Origin: Diploptera punctata
Taxonomy: Eukaryota > Arthropoda > Insecta > Blattodea > Blaberidae
Direction: 5' to 3'
Assembly (NCBI GenBank): GCA_030220185.1
Contig: JASPKZ010007247.1
Coordinates: 1,073,501-1,137,500 of the forward strand
DNA length: 64,000 bases
The notes below the pieces were generated by a model. That model did not search any database. It was given only the letters and a program-made list of their open reading frames with translations, and was not told the origin of the DNA. The position numbers and the translations under genes are program-made. Each line of letters begins with the position of its first letter. Within the stretch, counting starts at the first letter, position 1. Of the stretch, positions 11,701 to 23,700 are shown piece after piece.

Positions 11701-14700
11701 GGGTAAGCAGTTCTTCACTGCAGCCTGAGTCACGTCGCAGGTCAGGAAGTGGTGAGATTGCTGTCAGTCTGGCTGTTAGATCAGGAGATGGGGAATGTGA
11801 CAGAGGGGAGGGGCAAGGGCTAACTTCTGTGCTTGACATGGATTCTATAGTAGGTAATACCTGTAACAGTAAAGAGACACACAATAAAGATCTATTTTTT
11901 TACTAATATTAAAAACTTGTACAAAAAAATAAAAATATTGAGCATAATGAAAAAACTTCTTATAAAATATTATTAACAAAAACCTAGCAAAAAATTATGA
12001 ATTATCTGCATAAATAATTAAAAATATAAAATCTATCTACATAAAAATAATAAAATTCAGATATAAAATTGTGAACAATAAATACCTAGTATTAAAAGTT
12101 AACAATATAAAACTTGAATGTAAAAAAACAGAGGGTAAGAATAACAATAGAAATACATACATAAAATATATGAATAAGTAACCACAATAATATAAAACAT
12201 ATTATGAAAAAAATATAAGATATAAAATTAACCCTTAAATTGGCAAGACACTAACTTCTCGTGTCAGTTATTTAAATGTGACGGACAGCAGTGAAAACTA
12301 AATCATGTATAACTGTTGTTATTAGGTATATTGTGTAATTTAACACAAATTTAAGTAATTTCTATTCATGCATTTTCTTCTTTATTAAAAAATTAAATAA
12401 ATTAAACCACTTGTTGTATCCTATAGGATACATTGCAAATTTAAGGGTTAATGACTAAAAGCTCACATATAAAAAAATACTTATGAACATAAAAACTAGA
12501 TATATAAATACAATAAACAATAAGAATAAAATGAATTGTCAACTCTTCTTACCTCATATATCTATGTTTTTTAACATTTTACATTAAGGTGTTTTTCTGA
12601 TACTGCAGTGCTGTGCTTAACCTTTTGAACGCCATGCCCGGCGTGCGCCGGTGAAAGTGTGTGTACAGCTGTACGCCACGCCCGGCAGGCTCCGGTTTTC
12701 AATCTTATTACTTTAAATATTTTTTTCCCGAAATTTTTACTTCAATAAACTAAAATTATTGTTCGTTCTATGTTTGTACATCCTTTCTTGGCAATACTTT
12801 GCACATCCCTTACAGAATAACGGTACAGGCTGGTTGTAAATTGGTTTTCTAAAGGAGCGTGTACATTCATGTTTCAAGGCCTTTTTTTTTTTTTTTTTGC
12901 TATGGAATATTGCAATTTCAGGATTTTCTCTTTATTTATTTTATTTTTAGTTGAAAAGATACCTGAGCAAGGGATAGGTCGTGCTGTGGAATACAGTGAT
13001 TCATGTCTCGAAGTTGACGAATATACAATTCGCGAGTTTATTGTGACAGTTTTATCAGAAGATGAGAGTGACATTAACAGTTCATCAAATGGTTATTCGT
13101 TTGACGAATGTGATAGTAGTCCTATTTCTAAGAGAATATTATTACAATCTAAGCCTGTAAATAGTAAAGCAAGTGATGTAGACCTAAATGAACAGAGTGT
13201 GACTGACAGTGGTGGGCGTGTCGCGCCAAACGAAACACGTGGCATAAAACAGCTGTTTGACTGGAATTGATTCGAACCCAGGACCACAAAAAATGTTCAA
13301 CAATATTTAATATATAAGTGTTTAGTGATAATACCATCAAAATTATTCAGTAGAATAAATGTTTTAGTGATAGTGATAACAAATTTCAATAAAGTCACCG
13401 TGCTGAATTCGAACCTGGGATCTTTACAAGTGGAAGCAACACCGCCTAACCTTCAAATAAATGTAAAATAGTGAGTTTAAATTAAATTTAGCATGGCATG
13501 TAGATAGTTAAATATACTTTATATAGGTTTATATTATATAGTATGGCGTAGTACTTTAAATTTAAAAAACCTGGCACCCACAGCCCAGCTGGCAAAAGGA
13601 AAACTCGGCAGTCAAAAGGTTAAAAAAGACATAGATATATGAAGTAAGAAGAATTCACGATTCATTTGATTCTTATTAAGAAAACCTCATAACGTTAAAA
13701 TTCCCAAATTTATTATATTTAAAATAAACAGCCTAGATATTTAACTTTTATAGGATGAAACATTAAAGTAATTAACAATAAAAATGCAATAATCACAAAG
13801 GCTGACAAAGGTAATCAGTTAGTAATCATGGATAACAAAGATTATAAAAATAGGATGGAAAAAGTTTTAGAATCTGTAGAATATACTGAAATAAAATCTG
13901 ATCCACTTCCAAAATGCATTAAAGAAGTTGATAACACCTTCGAAAACATAAACAAAGTTTTAACGAAACAAGATAAATTCAGGCTGAAAGTCCCCAATCC
14001 TAAAAATCCACAAATGCATGGTCTCCCAAAAATTCACAAGGGCGGAGATAAAATGAGGCCCATTATCAACAGTATAAGGTCACCTACATACCTAATATCA
14101 AAAAGGTTATGCAATGAATACAAGGAAATGGAAGAATTTGATAACCTATCAATAGATAACTCGTTTCCACTGATAGGAAAATTAGAGAACACACAAATAG
14201 AACCAACAGACAGATTAGTGTCGTTTGACATAGTTTCATTGTTTCCCAGCATCCCCAGAGAAACCACTCTTGAAATTTTGGAAAAATGGTTAAATAAAAA
14301 CAAATTAGAAAAAGAATGTATAAAAGAATTTATAATTCCAACTAAATTGTGCATTGAACAAATGTTTTTTACATATAACGGAACATTTTTCAAACAAAAT
14401 TCTGGGCTTTCTATGGGAAATCCTCTATCACGCTTTTTGGCCAATTTATTTATGGGAAGTTTTGAGCAGAAAATAACAAGTGGACATCCTTTGATTTTCA
14501 TATTTTGGAGTAATTGCTATTGTGAATCACAAGCAAATAGAGGATGCTTTAAAGCTGTTGAACATTCAGAGTAGAACTATAAAATTTACCATGGAAACTG
14601 AAAATGAAAGACAAGTCCCATTTTTAGATCTCACTTTAAGAAGAAATGAAGAAAACAAGATAGAATTTGGAATTTATAGAAAAAATACACATATTGACAA

Positions 14701-17700
14701 CTATATTAAAGCTTCAGGATTCAACCATTTTGCTCATAAAGAGGCAGTATTCAATAGTTTGACACATAGATTGGTAAATACACCTATGAGCAAAGAAAAC
14801 TATGAAAAAGAAAAAGAACACATAATTAATGTTGCAATAGATAACGGTTATGAAGAAAATATGGTACACAAGAAAATAAATAATTTGAAAAGACAAAAAT
14901 TAATAAATGAAAGCACACTTATAAAAGAAACAGAAAAAATAAAATTCAAGAAATTCACTTACCATCCATTGAAACACTAAAAATTTCAAAAAAGTTTAAG
15001 ATAAGATTAGCACCAAAGAATGAATACAGCCTTAATAGGATAATTAAAACCAATAAAAATGAAAGAATTGAAAGTGAAAACAAATCAGGAATTTATCAGA
15101 TCAAATGCAGGGATTGTGACAAAATTTATATTGGAAAAACGAAAAGAAATTTGAAAACAAGGGTGAAAGAACATCTTAGAAACATAAAAAATGGAGAAGT
15201 GGAAAAGTCAGCAGTAGCTGCTCATGTTTGGTCTGAAAAACATTTAATTGAATCAAAGGCCAGTCTAATTAAACAAATAGACGAACAAAAAGAACTCACA
15301 GTTTGGGAAAAGATCCACATTCAGAAAAACAAAGGAAAACTTATGAACTTCAAAATTCCCGCAAATTTTGACCTGATCCAGAGGTTCATCGGTCCACCAA
15401 AAGAGGGAAGAAGAAGAGTTTCTTCCAATCGACATAACATCCGTCGCCAAGAAAGTGCTGACAATAAGACTGTTGTGGTCTCGAAATTGCGATCTACTTA
15501 GAAAATTTATATGAGGAGAGGTAAGAAACATTTAATTTCACCATAAACCTGGATATTTATAAACAATGCTACAGCTAGATATAAAAAATAACTAGACATA
15601 ACAATTACAAGTAATAAAATTTTAATCAAAAAATTCTCTAATATAAAAAGCTAGATATAATGATGTGATTTGTTTAGAACATATTAGTATATGTGTGTAT
15701 AAACTTGGCTAAAGTACTTGAAAATGCCAATTTAGCATTTCATATTAACCTATAAAAAGAGCTACTAAAATAATTAAAAATTGAACAATACAATTTAATG
15801 AAATTCTTTAACAGCTAAGGTCATTAGTATTGGAATTCAAATCTAGGCATGAAAAGTCTGATAAATTTTACATAGAGGACTCTTTTTTAGGTAATCAATT
15901 GCACAGAACTAATTTCTTTAGTTCTCTTCTGAAGGAACTGTACTCAGGATTTTTGTTCTCTGAAAAATCTAACCGCTGGGTTTGAATCTGCAATCCTTGG
16001 AATCAGAGGTGAGAAAGTCAACCACTAGTGCACTTGGACTGACTGATGATCATGTTTAGAAAAATTACTGGTCTTGACTATGTTCAGTAAATCTGATTAA
16101 TGAGTTCCAGTGAATTCTTCTTATGGGACATGGAATATCTGACAAATTTTATGTTCTTCTTAAAACCAAATATTGAAAAGCTAGAAACAAGATAATTTTG
16201 TTGTTAAATCTTGAATATTAGTTGCACACACAAACAATTTCATAAATTGTTTAGAGATACATGATACTGGAAGTACCTTAAGAGTATCGGTGGGCTTCGG
16301 CAGCCCTGGAATGTCGAGTGTCTTTGTGGTTCTGGGTGCCTGAGGTTGGTCAGGCGCAGGAGGTGTGACTAGAAGGCATGGACCACATCTCACAGCTGTT
16401 GTCTTGTTCTGCTCATCCACAGCCTGTTCTGTGTGCTCCACAAGTTGTCTGATTGCCTTCTTCAAGCTGTTTGCTCGACTCATCAATGCCTCGCGTTGCA
16501 CAAACTCAGTCTACAATATTAATACCTCAACATAGAAATACATTTTATAGTGGAAATACAAACCTAATGACAAATGAGGGAAATTTTGAAGAAGTGGCTG
16601 AGTTCAAATACCTAGGAATCTTTGTATGTATCTACTTACATATTGGGTGAGGAATATATTATGGGTCATTTAAATTCCTATATACATGATCTGCAGGTGT
16701 TTTAATTTTATTTTTAACTATGGCTGCAGCATTTATAGGGTATGTCATTAAAAACTATTGGTCATCAATGATATTGAAGTTATGAATATTGAGATTTTAA
16801 TAATTATAAATAGGAATGAGTCCCGCGCCGTAGCCGAATGGTTAAGGTAGAAAGCCTTGGCGCAGAGCTACGGGACTTGCGCTGGTTCGAGTCTCCATGG
16901 GGGAAGAAATTTTCTCATGGTATTTCGGCCAGTATGGGACCGGTGCCCACCCAGCATCGTGAGGCAATTGGGTAGCTACAATAAGTAGCGGCTCCAGGTT
17001 GAGGAACTGGCTATAACGGCTGGGGGACTCGACATGCTAACCACATGTCACCCCTACACTGGCTGTTGATCATCTACCTCTGTGATTGACACATGTGGAT
17101 ATGAAGGGCCAGCAGCCGGCTGGTAAAAGGGCAACCGCTGAAAAGTGGAAAGACCCTCAATCGGAAATAAATAGGAATGAAATGCAGAGAGAAATTTTTG
17201 GAAATGCATGTTATTATGCATTATAGGGACTCTTGTCATCCTAACTCCTTTCAAAAAATGTTAAACTGAAAATATATATAACTATTATTCTCTCAGTTAA
17301 CAAAACTGAGGGAAGACGAGGCAGAGGAAGACCTAAAACCTCCTGGAGTAATATATGAAGGAGAAACATCTACCACCAGGAGATTGGATGGACTGACAAA
17401 ATTGGCTATTAGGAATTGGACGATGTCAAAGACATTAATCAACCGATGATCTATCTATCTATTCTCTCAGTTATATTATATGGATGCAAAACATGGACTA
17501 TTACTTAAGGGAGGAATGGAGATTACGAGTACATGAGAATAAAGTTCTTAGGAAAATTTTTGGACCAAAGAGAGATGAACAGACAGGTGAATGGAGAAAG
17601 CTACATAACACTGAGCTACATGGAATTTAAAGGTAGTCAGATATAATAAGAACAGTTAATCTCATAGACTGTGATGGGCAGGTCATGTGGCACGAATGGG

Positions 17701-20700
17701 GAATGAAAGAGGAGCATGGAAACTTCTTATATGAAGAGACGAGAGAGAAAACGCCCAGATGGTAGACCAAGAATGAGGTGGGAGAATAACATTAACCATG
17801 GCTTGAGGGAAGTAGATTATACAGAGAATGATTGGAAAACATTAGCTCAGGATAGGGATGTATGGAGAGCTTATGTCCGTGTGGCCATGAACCTAAGGGT
17901 TCAATAGAGCCAGTGAGTTAGTTACTATGATAATATGGCTGGATAGTGAGTCTAGGTTTGATCCTAATCTAGTTACAAATTTTAACAAAGGGTGTCCATA
18001 AAGGATGCAATACTTAATTTAACAATATAATAACAGTTTACTGTAAAATAAGATAGGAAGTAATACTATGAAGTAATAATATCAAGCAATTGAACTAGAA
18101 ATATACACATTACTTCATATATTTCCTTACCTGGACATGATTTGACACCATCAAATCCATTTTTAACGAAAAGAAATCTTAATATAAGATTGAAAGAACA
18201 TCTTAAAAATATAAAATATGCGGAAATAGAAAAATCTGGAGTAGCTACTCATGCACAAACAAAAAATCGTAGAATTAAGTAGAAGGCAAAATTGGTGAAA
18301 CAACTTGAAAAACCAACAGTAGTTACAAATTGGGGAAAATCTACATACAGAAGAAGAGAGACAAATTAATGCATTTTGAAATTCTCAGGGAGAACAATTT
18401 GATCATGAGATTAGTCTGCCCACCACTAGAGGAAAAGAATAAAGAAGACATCACACCTCAGCACAATCAGAATCTAGTCGAGAATGAAGACAATGGTCTC
18501 TGATAATGTCCAGGTGAGAAGATGAAGGTAAAATGATCTTTGAAACCGGTATCGTGAAAACATGGAACTTCATGAGGTGAGATACAAAAACATTTTCTCC
18601 AACTCATTTATAAAATAAAAATAAATAATAGTTAAAAAAACTAAAACAACATGCTTTATTAGAAAACTGAACTAAAAAGAGAAAAATAATTTTAATTTCT
18701 AACACGCTTGGGATAAAATTAAAGTGGTCAACAAAAAAAAAATCATCTCCAACAAATCTAGAATAAAACTAGAGTTATCTACAAAAAAAAATAATTTTAC
18801 CATCAAAAGTGTGGGGTGCTTTTTATGGTTTTTACGTTTTCTTCTTAGACTTTACTTTTACCAATATCTGTTTATTATCAAATATATTAATTGATATAGA
18901 GCACCCCACGCTTTTGATGGTAAAATTATTTTTTTTGTAGATTACTCTAGTTTTATTCTAGATGTGTTGGAGATGATTTTTTTGTTGACCACTTTAATTT
19001 TATCCCAAGTGTGTTGGAAATTAAAATTATTTTTCTTTTTTTAGTTCGGTTTTCTAATAAAGCGTGTTGTTTTAGTTTTTTTAAACTATTATTTATTTTT
19101 CATTTTTTAGTTTGGTTTTCTAAAAATGTAAATATCTTTAAATTTGACACTACTGTAGTATGAGCTAAAAGTAACACTCTTAAAAAAAATCCTCCAGGCC
19201 GGATTTGAACTAGCGACCTATGGATTACTGAAATTATATACCACTACAGTCCACCACTCTACCAACTGAGCTCTTACAATGATTGACTAAAAAGTCGATA
19301 AGTCTGCAACCTATTATACCGTTTTTTTTTCTGATGATTCTGGCCAGGATTTTAGAAAAAAAATATGAAATTATTGTATTGTCATTGGTTCTTTACAAGT
19401 ATACAAAGTTTCAAGTCGATCCAATGTTTTTAAGTGGGTGAAAATTGTGTTCAAAGATTCCATTACATAGATAGATGGACAGATACAGGTCAAGCTAATA
19501 TAAAGCGTGTGAAAAGTTTTGACTTCACTACATCCATTGCTGAAATTTACAGTCTCTCTCTCTCTCTCTTTATGTCTGCATGTGAATTGCACTAAACAAA
19601 GTATATTACATATTTAATAGCTTACAATTCTTTACAATAGTTGATTACAGCTCTTACCTTCTTGAGCTCACAAATACTGGTGAGGTCTTTTTCTGGCTTA
19701 TCTAAGGTGCTTTTTTCTTCTCCCTCATCCAGAATCTCTGGCTCAACCACAGGCTCCTGCATAATAAAACATGTTTCACTTCATATTATAGTTACGATGC
19801 AATAGTGTGCATTCTTCCGATCCGATTGATGGTCTTTCCACTTTTCAGCGGTTGCCCTTTTACCAGCCGGCTGCTGGCCCTTCACATCCACATGTGTCAA
19901 TCACAGAGGTAGATGATCAACAGCCAGTGTAGGGGTGACATGTGGTTAGCATGTCGAGTCCCCCAGCCGTTATAGCTGGTTCCTCAACCTGGAGCCGCTA
20001 CTTATTGTAGCTACCCAATTGCCTCACAATGCTGGGTGGGCACCGGTCCCATACTGGCCGAAATACCATGAGAAAATTTCTTCCCCCATGGAGACTCGAA
20101 CCAGCGCAAGTCCCGTAGCTCTGCGCCAAGGCTTCCTACCTTAACCGCTCGGCTACGGCGCGGGACGCGTACATTCTTTACTTTTCAAATATTACTGTAT
20201 ATATTACTGTACTTCGTAATAGAAATATAATTATTTTATATGAGTTACTTCAGTTTTTCTTTTTAATATTTGAAGGAAGTAACACTATGAGGTTTCTTTT
20301 AATTATTATGAGTTAGGGATTTTGACTCACCTCATATTTTTGATTTTCTAGCAGACTATGGGTCGAATCTATGAATGCATTAGACCGTAAAAGTCGTTCT
20401 CTGCTGAGAAAGTTGTATCCAAATATGTTTTTGCATACTCAAAAATCTGTTCATGCGATAATAATTGTTGAAATTCCTAAGCTACCTGCCGAGATGACTT
20501 AGGAGAGAAACGAATCGTGAGAATCCCGATGGGAACCAATGGTAACTGATATACTTTGAAACCTTGCTGCTTTATCCAAGATGTCGGACCTTGAAGACTT
20601 TGATCATGTTTTCAGTATACGCGGAGAAGAGGAATTTGATAGAGTAACCAAAGAATTCAACTGGAAGAACAGGAGAATCGGCGTAATATTGCACGACTTA

Positions 20701-23700
20701 GACGTCGTATACAGTATTATTTGCGAGATGCAAGTGTAAATGTGTGCCTCTAGCAGACGAAAATAACGGAAGTGGTTTTATCGCTGAGAATTCTGGGTAA
20801 TTTCTTGCCAATATTACGAACACGTCCGACTTTCGTGCATGACCAGTTAGTGGGTAGCTAATTCGATCTTTGCACTTGCTCACGCTGAGTCAGCTCACCA
20901 GTGATTGGAAGTAATTTGAGTAGAGACTAATGTTGTTTTTATTATTGATTTAACATTTCTCACTGAAAGATAAATTATATTTGAAGAGAAAAATTTTCGC
21001 CTAGACCGAGACTTGAACCCGGGACCTTTGGCTTGCCGGGCCAAATGCTCTACCAACTGAGCTACCAAGGTGAGTTGTGATCTAGATGCAAATTTTTCTC
21101 ATATATATGTTGTAATTCCCTCTCGCCAAATGCTTTTGAAACCATTGCTTCTATCTTTGCAAATGGCGGCTTCTTAGTTAAGAAGACATTTATTGGGAAT
21201 TTAACATTTTGGTCTAGGCGAAAATTTTTCTCTTCAAATATAAAGACTAATGTATTTGCATGCGGCCCTATAGCTTCTTCACACTTGTGTAACATTATCA
21301 ATGCTTCCTTACTGTTGAATTTTTGGTTGTCAATCCTATAGGTTGATTTCTGCTCCCTCTGTTGACTGACCGATGAACTTCCAAATCAATTTTTTTTTCC
21401 CTTTTCCCCAGGAATTTCAAAATTCATAGTTTCTCCTTATTCTTTAGAATGATGACCAAATGAACTTCCACATCAAATTTTTTTCCTTTTCCCAAGAATT
21501 TCAAAATTCATAGTTTTCTAAAGAATAAGGAGAAACTTCTAAATCAATTTTTTTTACCTTTTCCCCAGGAATTTCAAAATTCATAGTTTTCTAAAGAATA
21601 AGGAGAAACTATGAATTTTGAAATTCGTGGGGGAAAAAAAAAATTATTTGGAAGTTCATCCATCAACCAACAGAGGGAGAAATCAACCTATAGGATAGAC
21701 AACCACAAATTTGACATTAGTAAGCATTGACAATGTCACACAACTGTGAAGAAACTATAGTCTGCAAGAAAATAAAAAAAATATGCGGTGAGTCAAAATC
21801 CCTAACTCATAATAATTAATTTGGAATTTGACTGAAGATGGAAGTAATACTATACTTTTGAAACCGGTATCGTGAAGACATGCAACTTTGTGAGGTGAGA
21901 TGTTAAAACATTTTCTCCAACTCATTTATTAATGTAAATATCTCATAGTGTTTCCTCCCACTGTAATTTTAATTAGATTCTTAATAATTAGTTCAGTTTA
22001 TTTATGAAATACTCTTAATAAATGCAACTTGTGATTATGGACTTCCCTAGATAAATTCCATCATAACTTTTTGTTACTCATGAATTTATCAGTAATTTCA
22101 AAAGCACTAATGGCATTTCTACTAACTATTTAATTCATGCCCCATATGGGAGTCAATGACCAATCATGTTTCAATGAATTTTGTTTTACAACCAATGACA
22201 TTCATGTTTCATCTCGATATTTATCAAAATAAAGAAAGCTCCTCCTTTTTAATATTCTGAACAGGTCAGAGAATTATTTTGCAGTGAATAATTTCCAACA
22301 AATACATTGAATTTAGCATATAATGAACAGATTCCTTCAAACTACACATTTGATAATCGTGTGTTCAATAATTGTGTTTTTTATTAATGATTTTACTGAG
22401 ATGTTTCTTAAAAAAAATTAATAACCTACAACGTAGGTTATAATATACAGTTTGATGTGTTTAAATTAATGTTGGGAAGTAAACATTATGAGATTATATC
22501 ATTAATAGTGAGTGGAGAACATATTTTTAATGACTCACCTCATGTAATTTCAAATATTTTTGATACCGACGGTTTCAGACAATATCTTGTCATGAAAGTC
22601 ATAACTGAAGAGGGACAAGATATTGTCTGAAACCGTTTGGTATCAAAGAAATTTGAAATTATATGAGGTGAGTCGTTAAAAATATGTTCTTCACTCACTA
22701 TTAACAGTTATTTGTTTAATTTTTTCTCCACTAGGGTGCATTCTTACAATATTGTGATCCTATTTGGCAATAAATAATAATATCTAGTTGCACTGGATGA
22801 ACAAAAGAAACTTAACCAAATATTTCTCATTTGTTTTCAAACATAGCCGTTTACACTAAATATATAACATTTTAAAATACTAGTAACTATATTTAAATAA
22901 TGATTTTTGAGTAAACAGCTTAATTATATTTGTTAAATAGTCCTAACAAATGCCACTCTTGATTTCCAAATTCTCTAGATAAATTGGAAATCATTCGTGG
23001 CATTAGATATGATAATTAGAAGATTGCACAAAGTGTAGGGTTAATTAATAATTAAATTAATGTTTTTATTACCTCACCTCATATCCTTTTTCTTCTATAC
23101 TGCAGTTTCGGAGCTTATCTCCATCGTCAGTAGCCTCGGTCGACCGGTGTTATGTCGTTTCTTGGCGGTTTCCTTCTTACTTCTGATAAAAACATTAATT
23201 TAATTATTAAATTAAACCTCATAGTGTTCTTTCCCTGTGAAAGTTAAATATGTAGGGTTAATTGTTACACTCACAGCTTGCTGTATCTGTTCCTGCAGTA
23301 GCAATCCACTCTCTTCATTCTGAAGTGTCTGTAGAAGCAGATCTAATTTCTCCTTCAGTACTTGACACTTAGCACCAAACTGATCATCACCCTGACATAG
23401 ACTCACTTCTGCTGCTCGCACAGTGAAGTCCTTGACAGTCTCACACAAGATTCTGTAACAAGACATTTTCAGTCAATTGTAAAAAATAAAGTCTGAACTA
23501 CAACCATGATTATATTATTTTGAGTCTGTTTATCTTACCTCAATATTAATGTTGATTTGTTTTTGAACATGTTTCTATTAGATCTTAATCATCCTCAGCA
23601 TCTTGTCCAGGCTGGTTGGATTTATGTTGTAAACCCTGCCAAAGAACTTTGGTCAACCACAGGAGGGAGCTGACATCGACATCCAGGGTTTACAACATAA

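Larger units (their letters stand above)
13744..15547 (+). mobile_element. Penelope-like element, longest copy (RT plus endonuclease)
   Basis: Flanked by CCTAGATATTTA (13732-13743) and CCTGGATATTTA (15548-15559), a 12-bp TSD with one change. The left edge begins ACTTTTATAGG, the complement of a PLE 3' tail. Plus-strand RT, GIY-YIG endonuclease, decayed hammerhead and a truncated tail follow. About 1.8 kb. Confidence 0.85.
16527..17925 (+). mobile_element. LINE B copy, interrupted twice
   Basis: Plus-strand pieces match the LINE at 58115-59115: 16555-16630 ([16 protein letters not shown]), 17169-17299, and 17461-17910. The last part encodes [24 protein letters not shown] sequence ending [20 protein letters not shown] and a second LINE fragment split it at precise target duplications; other sequence near 16640-16800 is unexplained. 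Confidence 0.72.
20273..21812. mobile_element. PLE palindrome carrying nested insertions
   Basis: Left: GAAGGAAGTAACACTATGAG, then GACTCACCTCATAT (minus 3' end). Right: GGTGAGTCAAAATCCCTAAC (plus 3' end). 21320-21740 repeats in both orientations the end of the endonuclease region (CAGGAATTTCAAAATTCATAG), partly in tandem. Host for the Harbinger-like copy below. Confidence 0.72.
22005..23009. repeat. Hairpin-ended repeat family, copy 2
   Basis: Homologous to 9957-10681, and longer at the left, where a second hairpin end (CCCTAGATAAATTCC, TGAATTTATCAG) is kept. Interrupted by the PLE foldback at 22462-22712. Confidence 0.7.
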
